Source: Actinomortierella ambigua (Eukaryota > Mortierellomycota > Mortierellomycetes > Mortierellales > Mortierellaceae). From it: a stretch of DNA of 64,000 nt. The stretch spans positions 23,264 through 87,263 of the forward strand of contig JAAAJB010000057.1 of NCBI GenBank assembly GCA_016098155.1. Reading direction: 5' to 3'. Shown one piece after another: positions 55,805 to 64,000 of this stretch. The notes under the pieces are model-generated. The model saw only the letters and a program-made list of their open reading frames with translations. It ran no database searches and was not told where the DNA came from. The translations under genes were made by a program, and so were the position numbers. The first letter of the stretch is position 1. Every line of letters starts with the position of its first letter.

Positions 55805-58732
55805 ATGTCCGTGAACTACAAGAAACAGGCAGTCGAGACACCTGGCTCCCGTCGTCCTGGACAGACTGGTTTGTGGACCGAAGGGTGCATCGTGCACTGA
55901 GTGTTGACATAGATAGTTGCTGTACTTACGACATTCCTAATGCATGCGCATCGGTCACCCCATTATTTTGATAGGGGTTTACCGACGTACAGGGTATGAA
56001 AGTGGGCTGCTCAAGATCCCAAAGTCCATGCCTCAACCCAGAACCGTTTACGATGCCTTTCAGAATGGTATGAGTCCTGTTTTCATGCCATTGAGATTGA
56101 GCGTGTGTGTGTGGAGGGGGGGGGCGAGATACCGGCTTAAGACTCAAATTTCACATCGTGGGAATTTCTCGTTCCCAAATTAGGATTGAGGATCAACCCG
56201 AATGCTGATTGCCTTGGAGATCGCAGCTATCATGCCGACACAGGGTCCTTTAGTGAATACGACTGGCAGTCGTACGCGACCATCCATACACGACTGACAT
56301 GCTTTGGCAGTGGGCTTGTCCACCTTCACCACCAGCTCTTCCCAGAGATGGATGAGAGTGCTCGGCAACAGTGGATCGTAGGCATCTGGGGGCCTAACCG
56401 TCGCGAGTGGACCATCGCAGGTGCCGGATGTTGTGCCTACAACCTCATATCGGTTGGTCTCTTTGATGCACTTGAGATTGAGGCTATCATCTTCATCATC
56501 AACCATTCGGAAATGCCTGTCGTGGTTACTAGCGGTACGATGGAGAAACACATTCCGTGACGCTCAATGATCGTCAGCCAACCACATCTGTCGTTGACGC
56601 TTCTCTTTATCCCTCCCACCCGCACCCCCCCCCTTTTTTTTAACAGCAAACCACATTATCGAGTTGCTCAAGAATGCAGACAGAATGCCTGGACTCAAGG
56701 CCATTATCAGTATGGGTTGTCAGCAAGAATTTGGCGCTAAAAACGTTCCTGGGTATGATTATGTGTCCTCTGATGTCGTCTTCCGAACATGGGCTGATGA
56801 GAAGGGCATCCGCATTCTGGGTTTTAGCGAAGTCGAGCTTCTCGGGGAGCTCCATGGCCGCAAGCATGTGCCTCCAAGACCAGACGATCTTTACACCATC
56901 GCCTATACGAGTGGCACAACCGGAGTACCTGTATGCCGGTAGCCCTATCGAACAGTATGACATTAATTGAATCTTTTTGCTTCCAGATTGTTAACATCAC
57001 TCTTTTTACATTCCACACAGAGAGGAGCTATGGTCTCACATTCCAATTACATTGCCTTTATGGCAGCAAATGAGGACACAATTCCAGTGAACAAGGACGA
57101 CACAGTGTTCAATTTCTCACCACTAGGACATGTCTTTGGCCGCATGATGGAAGCCATGGCCTTCTCGACAGGAGCTCGTGCAGGATATAGTAGCGGTAGT
57201 CCGCTTCGGCTGCTAGAGGATATGAAAGCTCTTCGTCCGACGCTGTTACCAATGGTACCTCGTCTACTGAATCGTATTTATGCTCGTCTAAGGATGGCGA
57301 CTGTTGAAGCGCCTGGCATCGTAGGGGCACTTTCCCGCAAAGCCTTTTCTGACAAGCTAAACAATCTAAAGAGCGGCAAGGGTCTTTGCCATCCTCTATG
57401 GGATCGCCTACTCTTCAACAATGTTCGTCAGGTCTTTGGCGGCAGCGTCAGATACATCATGACAGGTACGTGTCGTAGGTTGAGGAGGAGGATGAAAAGA
57501 CGTTACTGGATGCATTGGCATAAATTCGCTCAGTAAAGGGTGTCTTCTTCTTCAAATATAGGCTCTGCCCCTGTTTCTCCAGAAATTCTTGCCTTCTGCA
57601 AGGTTGCTCTCTGTTGCGAGATTATCGAAGGATATGGGCTTACAGAGAGTTGTGGCAGCGCTACTCTCACCAACATTGGGCAAGTGCTTCGAGTTTGTTT
57701 CAAAAGCTATCCTCTCACGCTTTGAATCATTAATCATCACAATGGCTAACAGATATACAGATATATCCTGCTTACAGCGATGCAACCTCAGGTCATGTTG
57801 GGCCGCCCAACCCTAGCTGTGAGATCAAATTGATAGATGTCCCAGAGCTCAACTACCTCACAACAGACAGGCCATTTCCACGCGGTGAGATCTGTATCCG
57901 TGGCCCTACAGTGATCAGAGGTTACCTGAAGGACGAGAGAATGACCCGTGAAGCAATCGACGTAGAGGGGTTCTTACATTCTGGTGATGTTGCTCTCTTA
58001 AATCCAAACGGTACCTTGACCATCATTGACAGAGTGAAAAATATCTTCAAGGTACCTATGCTTACACATGTCATATGCTGGTTTCCTCACAAGGCTTATG
58101 CGAATGTCTGTTGTCTCTAAAATCACCCAACCGCAATACCGTGCCTTTTTTACCTCTCTTTCACGTTGAAGCTTGCTCAAGGCGAATACGTCGCGGCTGA
58201 AAAGATTGAGAACCAGCTCCTCGCCAAAGTGTCGCTGATCCAGCAGATTTTTGTTCATGGCGACTCGCATGAAAGTTATCTCATCGCCATCGTGGTTCCA
58301 GAGCCGGAGATCTTCCTTCCCTTCGTCAAGCAGATCTTGGACACGGACATCTCCTCCAGTAACTCATTAGCCTTCCGCGAGGCATGTAGCCACCCTCAAA
58401 TGCGATCGGCCATGCTCCAAGTCATTATCGATGCCGGAAAGGCCTTACAATTGAAGGGGTAACTTTTTAAACTTACTACGTTCACAGCGTAGATATCTGA
58501 GGGGAGAATAGGCACCATTTTACTAACATGTGCGACCCTGTGTCCTTCACATTCGACTCTTAATAGGTTTGAGATTCCTAGGGCAATCTTTATCGAGCCA
58601 ACACCGTTCTCCATTGAGAACGGTCTCATCACGCCAACGTTCAAAATCAAACGCCACCCTATCGTGCAACTGTACCAAAAGCAGCTCACCACAATGTACG
58701 ACGAGCTCAAGCAGCTACAGTCGAAACTTTGA
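55805..58732 (+). CDS. Long-chain acyl-CoA synthetase A, C-terminal SKL
   Basis: ATP-dependent activation of long-chain fatty acids to acyl-CoA. Nine exons (55805-55868, 55975-56067, 56184-56534, 56647-56930, 57021-57465, 57562-57679, 57778-58051, 58172-58458, 58567-58732) give 693 residues. ANL-superfamily motifs: P-loop YTSGTTGVP followed by RGAM near 259-268 (Arg where most members have Lys), TGSAPVSPEIL, GYGLTES near 436-442, and SGDVALLNPNGTLTIIDRVKNIFK. The last residues LQSKL form a canonical PTS1, so the enzyme should be imported into peroxisomes, as yeast Faa2. The intron after exon 6 has a GC donor (GCAAGT). It is a tandem paralogue of the next gene, with every intron at the same position and phase and 339 bp between them. 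Confidence 0.93.
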
Positions 58733-59070
58733 ATAGTATTCACTAGTACACAATTGAGGGAAAATACAAACGTAGACAGAGGTAACAGGGTTCGATGCTG
58801 TGTAGTCTAGACTACACTAAAAAGATTTCACAGCAAGTGTGGTGACGCCTTTCGCTTACGTTCTCTCATATTATCTCCTCCAAATCCATTGGCTCTAATC
58901 TCTTCAGAGAGAGAGGGAAGGGGCTGCATACCTCTCACATTCTCCCTGGAACCACACTCCTGTTTTTAAGTCATGCTCTCTTGACCCTTTCTTTTCTTCT
59001 CTCTTTGACCTCTGCAATTATTTTTTTCTTCATTCTCTTCATCGTTTCCCCACCTACTCCCCTACAGCAG

Positions 59071-62000
59071 ATGACCGCCTCCATGATTGACTACACTAAG
59101 CAAGGGATTGAGATGCCGGGTACTCGATCCCATGGACAGACCGGTAGGAAACTGTATATTTGTTTTAACTTTCTAGTTTGTTGCATACAAGAGGCGTGAG
59201 ATTTTCGTGGCTAAGAAAGCTGGCGACTCATTTATCTTAATGGCGAATAGGAATATACAGGCGAGCTGGGTATGAGAGACAGCTGCTTTCCGTCCCATTG
59301 AGCAAGCCCGGCATGAGAACCGTGTACGATGCCTTCCAATATGGTATGTGCATGAATTGACGTACGTGCCATTGACCAATATGATTTCTCACGCAGAAGC
59401 AAGGACATGTGAAAATCAAATCAACAAACCCCCCTTTCCTCCCCTCTCCCCCCCACCAAGGTCTGAAGGTCAGCCCTGACAAGGACTGTCTCGGTGTGCG
59501 CCAATACGACCCAGCGACAGGTGCCTTTGGCGACTACGTTTGGCAGTCGTACACAACCGTCAGTCAGCGTCGGTTCAACTTTGGCAGCGGTCTCGTCGAG
59601 ATCCACCACCAGCTCTTTCCGGAACTGGACGAGGGGGCCCGAAAGCAGTGGACAGTTGCCATCTGGGGTCCCAATCGCCCGGAGTGGACCATCGCTGGTC
59701 TCGCCTGCGACGCCTATAACCTCATCTCTGTCGGTCTTTTTGATGCCTTGGAAATTGAGGCCATCGTCTACTCGATTGGTCATTCAGAGGCTCCGATCAT
59801 GGTGGCCTGTGGTAAGTCACGTAACAAGACGGTTAGAGTGTTTAAAAAGAAGAAGAGATTCAGGCAACTGATTTTTCATCCTGCTTTGCCGTATTCACGT
59901 TGGTGTAGTGGATCACTTGGTGCCATTGATCAAGAACGCCGACAGGATGCCGAAGCTCAAAGTCATCATCAGTATGGACCGTTTGGGCAACAGCAACAAG
60001 ACTCCAGGAGACCACGCCAAAGGCAATTTAGATGCGTGCGACATCCTGTACGCCTGGGCCGAAGAGAAGGGCATTCGCCTGTTGGACTTTGACCAAGTCG
60101 AGCAACTTGGCGCACACTCTAGACGTGAACACACTCCTCCCAAGCCTGAGGATCTATTTGTTATTTCATACACGAGCGGGACTACCGGTCTGCCTGTAAG
60201 TGCATATGAGAAAAAAGGAGTGATACAAGAGAGAAAAAAAAAGAGAGAGCAGCCCTTCGAGTAGTAACGTGACCTTGTTCTGGGCTGATAGAAAGGGGCC
60301 ATGATCACACATGCCAACTATGCTACCTTCCTGGCAACATGCGAAAGATGCTATCCAATTTTCAAGGAAGACATCACCATCAGTTACTTGCCCCTAGGCC
60401 ATATCTTTGGTCGCGTGATGGAGACCATTGCCTTCTCCGCAGGGGCTCGCTTTGGTTATGGTAGTGGCAGCCCTCTCCGTTTTCTCGAGGACCTGCATTT
60501 TCTTCGACCAACTTTCCTCCCTATAGTGCCTCGGCTCCTAAATCGCATCTACGCCCGTGTCAAGGCCGAGACCATCGATGTTTCCGATGAGACTGGTGTA
60601 CAAGCTCGAATGGCCTTTGAAGCCAAGATGGCCAACTACATGGCTGGCAAAGGTGTCCATCATCCAGAGTGGGACCGTGTTGTCTTCCATAAAGTCCGAC
60701 AGATTCTCGGTGGAAACGTCCGTTTTATGATTATCGGTATAGAAAAGAATGGGGCTCAAGAGATGAGGGAGGGAAGGGAGGGGGAGGCCATCTCGAAGGC
60801 ATGTGCATGGGTACAACCTGTGATGTATACACTATCTAATATCATAGTATTTCGACACCTGCTTACCAGCATCGGCGCCTGTTTCATCCGAGATACTCGC
60901 ATTTTGTAGGGTTGCCTTTTCCTGCGATATTGTCGAGGTCTATGCTCAGACAGAAAGTACAGGTGTCGCCACCGTCACCAACGTTGGGTAACTATTTTTA
61001 TCATTCCTGTATCCTTTGCTCATCCTAGCACCTTATCATATCTTCACCCAAAATGTTTTTTACCTCTCCTACTCACACATATTTCGGCTGGCTGAAACGC
61101 GCTGCGGGAATGTAGGGATGTTACACCTGGTCATGTTGGACCTCCCTCTCCTAGCTGTGAGATCAAGCTGATCGACGCCCCTGAGCTCAACTATCTAACC
61201 ACCGACAAACCCTACCCTCGAGGCGAGATCTGCATTCGTGGGCCTCCTGTTATCAAGGGATACTACAAGAATGAGGAAAAGACTCGCGAGACGTTTGACG
61301 ATCAAGGGTTTTTGCATTCGGGAGACATTGCGGTTCTGTATCCAAACGGTACCTTCAAAATCATTGATCGTGCCAAAAACATCTTCAAGGTAACGAACGT
61401 GGCTGCCAAGCAACTTTCCCAGTAAAAACGAGAAACCCCCCTCCCCTCCCCAAATGTCACACTCATTCCCAGTAGGTGTTCTTTGAACCAAAGATAACAA
61501 ACAAGAATTAACACTTCTCTCCCCAAAAAGCTTTCACAGGGAGAATATGTTGCGGCCGAAAATATCGAGAACAAACTTCTGGCTAGGGTGCCTTTCATCC
61601 AACAGCTCTTTGTTCATGGAGACTCGCACCAAAGCTGTCTCGTCGCCATCATGGTCCCCGAGCCTGAGGCTTTTCTATCCATGGCTCAAAAGATCCTTAC
61701 CCTCAATCTCTCGACGGAGGACCCTGACGTCTTCAGGGATGTATGCAAGCATCCCAAGCTCCGTCATGCCGCCCTGCAGGCAGTTTCCGATGCTGGCAGG
61801 GCTGCAAAATTAAAAAGGTGAGAAAGAGAGGGTGGACTGTAAAAAGACAAGGAGGGAAAGAAGTACCAGGCATGCGCACTGCAACCCAATCTAACGAATC
61901 GCCCTATTTCCACCTGGCCTTTGTTCTACAAATTCATCACGTGTTCTCCTCCTTTCCTCTCCCTTCCTCCAACCATGATTTTTTTTTTCAAGTTACGAAA

Positions 62001-62158
62001 TTCCAAAGGCCATCATGATCGAGCCGACACCCTTCACGGTCGAGAACGGTCGTCTGACTCCGACCTTCAAAATCAAGCGCCACCCTGTGGTCCAGGAGTA
62101 CCGCGAACAGCTTACAGCCATGTATGACGAGATTCATCAGCGGATGTCTAGGCTTTAA
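59071..62158 (+). CDS. Long-chain acyl-CoA synthetase B, C-terminal SRL
   Basis: Tandem paralogue of gene A. Nine exons (59071-59143, 59251-59343, 59461-59811, 59909-60195, 60292-60736, 60870-60987, 61116-61389, 61531-61817, 61993-62158) give 697 residues; seven of the nine exons have the same length as in A. The P-loop is canonical, [13 protein letters not shown] at about 260-272. The next motifs are altered: IIASAPVS instead of TGSAPVS, and VYAQTES near 440-446 instead of GYGLTES, so two conserved glycines of the adenylate-binding region are alanine. [25 protein letters not shown] and the C-terminal domain are intact. It ends MSRL; SRL is an accepted PTS1 variant, again pointing to peroxisomes. 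Substrate or activity may differ from A. Confidence 0.93.
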
Positions 62159-62290
62159 GACCAAAAAAATGCTTTCCTCACTTTCCAACATCGCTGCTGC
62201 TCCCCAATGGCACTTCTCAAGACTTGGTCTATTCCTCTGTGAGGGGGTTAACCATGCATGAGATTGCCACCTAAGAAATGAGTAAAAGAA

Positions 62291-62296
62291 AATAAA
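62291..62296 (+). terminator. Poly(A) signal of acyl-CoA synthetase B
   Basis: AATAAA 133 nt after the stop codon of synthetase B. Confidence 0.5.
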
Positions 62297-64000
62297 ATCT
62301 GTGGTCTCCTAAATAGTCCATCCAATTCACCTGAGCAAAGAAGCAACAGCTGTTATTTAAAAAAAAAAAAAAAAAAAAAAGGTGTGGGATGGTGCGAACC
62401 GATCCGATGGTTGAAGAATCACAATTTTCGATTTTTACAGTTGTGCTAACACACCCTTGGCAAACTTTCGTTTTGTGCTCATGATGAAGCGTCCACAATG
62501 CCGCAGTATTCTAAATTGAAATAGTAAAAGATAATGCCATTTCCATCTTAGGCGGGTTCATGTTCGTGCTTTTATGATAGCATCCTTGTCATTTCTTTTT
62601 TTTTCCTTCCCAAAGATGAGCCATACATATCCAGCGCAGATTACTCCTCTTGCAATTATCCTCCAGAACACAGCTTGCGCTCTTCTCTCTTGCGGTTCAC
62701 TATTTACTGCTCAACACATGACCACATCTGCATGTGTGGGTCTGGGCCAGGGTCTAGGTATTGTTCGCACTTGTTTTCAAAGATTTGGTAGAGTTGATCA
62801 ACAAATAATAGCGTGGAAGTAACCTACGAGGAAGTCAGAGGTCAGATAATGTCTTTGTTTCTCGCTCCAATTAGCCGAATTTTGATATAGTTATATTTGA
62901 GTAAGGTGCCGAGATGCTTCCTCGTCGTCTTCTAGTTCTATCAAACACCAAACACACACTCTTTCCGCCACTCTCACTTCTGTATTTCTCTCATCAGATT
63001 CAAGGCACATTCGCCTTCTCTCCTTGTGTTGACGTCCCACTTTTGCAACATATACTCCCAGATAACGCTGGTCCTTCCTGATTTTGCTCCGCACTCTACA
63101 TGGCAGAAGGAAAGAAAAGAGGCGGGAATTTTCGACCCCTGATTGATCCGCCATTGCTGCTTCATGAGGTTTTCTATCCATCGAGTATACTCTCGTACAA
63201 TGAATATACTTGGCTATATCAACCGGGCCTGTTTCTGAACCATAGATGATAGTCTTTACAGAAGGAGTCAACTCTGCTGTGGGAAATGCCAGCATAGCTA
63301 CTATGATTGGAGCATACACTCTACCTTGTCGACCACAGGCCTACATGGTGCCATTTGTTCCAGGCACTATTAGACAAGCTCATCATCAAATCGAGTCCAG
63401 CTGAAATGAGATGGCGTGAGATCAGAGGGACTATAGTTCAATGGACGACAGGGGAAGTGGCCACAAGACCACGTTCTTGGGCTTACATTTGAGTACATTC
63501 CGGAATATGGATGCTTTTCTTCAGTGGCCCTTGGTCGCCTACCTTCATTACAGTTGTATCTGGCAAGAGAAGTACGAGGGGGGGGTTTATCTTGCAAGGA
63601 GCAAGTAGGTTGTCGCCTGGACACGATAGCTCCATGCCTTTCATCCTGCGACACAGATTTTTTGACACTTCTATTGCAATGTCAGCCATCGATGCCTACA
63701 TTGTCGTTTGTGTGGAGGGATCGACGCTCGAGTTTGTCTCGTGCACCAAAATCTCATCGAAGACTGCATTCTTTTTTGGCCATCATATCGGGCTAAGCCA
63801 CATGGATAGATTTCCTTGACTTTTATTCATTGTGCAGCTGCTAGGATCGGCACACGTAACACGAGAATCAAGGGATGCGAGTAGGCTAAAAACAAATATA
63901 CAAGCAAACGACTGAGTGCACCGTGCCACACTCGAGTTTCTAGAGTTTCTAGGGTTGAAATCATAGGCCCCAGCCCTATCACTTGGTTGCCGGGGGGGGG
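62297..64000. other. Right-edge region with no clear gene
   Basis: About 1.7 kb to the window end. It starts with an A run of about 22 nt at 62359-62380. Minus-strand frames at 62891-63319 and 63483-63689 (the latter with ATG, MADIAIEVSKNLCRRMKGME) look partly protein-like and could be exons of a gene continuing past the edge, but splice joins and family are not evident. Confidence 0.35.

Noticed and set aside
62891..63319. 142-codon minus-strand ORF near the right edge as a gene
   Set aside because: Opens without a convincing start, shows no domain, and an overlapping frame looks equally protein-like; evidence is too weak to annotate.

Overview
The window is nuclear DNA of a fungus. Genes are split by short GT-AG introns (about 40-300 nt), intergenic spaces are short but carry long homopolymer and CT/GA tracts, and nearly every recognisable gene is a conserved eukaryotic housekeeping gene in a fungal form (Suv4-20/Set9 methyltransferase, Mep/Amt ammonium transporter, peroxisomal acyl-CoA synthetases). 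The mix of exon-rich genes and a CLC channel with a large N-terminal extension makes me favour an early-diverging lineage such as Mucoromycota/Mortierellomycota, but that is inference. A 10-base run of N at 51418-51427 marks an assembly gap. All exon structures below were built by hand from splice sites and reading-frame continuity.

Layout, left to right. The left edge (1-68, minus) is the first exon of a secreted protein cut by the window border. Then come a mitochondrial ADP/ATP carrier (minus, 2672-3914), a derlin (plus, 5344-7026) and, convergent with it, the AP-3 delta adaptin (minus, 7189-11949). The accessory region 12-31 kb follows: an array of large imperfect palindromes (12.2-13.8 kb), a decayed coding sequence (14.3-15.5 kb), a 1756-residue Suv4-20-like histone H4K20 methyltransferase (16570-22520), a Helitron helicase relic (23.75-24.4 kb), a secreted tandem beta-trefoil-like protein (24883-25824), and an inverted, broken second copy of the methyltransferase gene (28.0-29.0 kb). 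A 495-bp element flanks the central block as a near-identical inverted pair (22652-23146 and 27348-27842). A tiny secreted cysteine peptide lies at 30903-31085.

The right half is gene-dense: a CLC chloride/proton exchanger (minus, 32394-37083), the transcription elongation factor SPT6 (minus, 37422-42486), the mannosyltransferase ALG2 (plus, 43683-45242), the proteasome subunit alpha-6/PRE5 (minus, 45454-46832), a membrane-anchored thioesterase-like hotdog protein (minus, 48572-49575), a small serine-rich orphan (minus, 50341-50880), an ammonium transporter (plus, 53987-55555), and two tandem acyl-CoA synthetase genes (plus, 55805-58732 and 59071-62158) with identical intron positions and C-terminal peroxisomal signals SKL and SRL.

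The genes do not form one pathway. Functional links are limited to the acyl-CoA synthetase pair (fatty-acid activation at or in peroxisomes) and a loose endomembrane theme (derlin, AP-3, CLC, ALG2). The most unusual content is structural: the palindrome array near 12-14 kb, and the inverted duplication around the methyltransferase, where the two arms are of clearly different ages.
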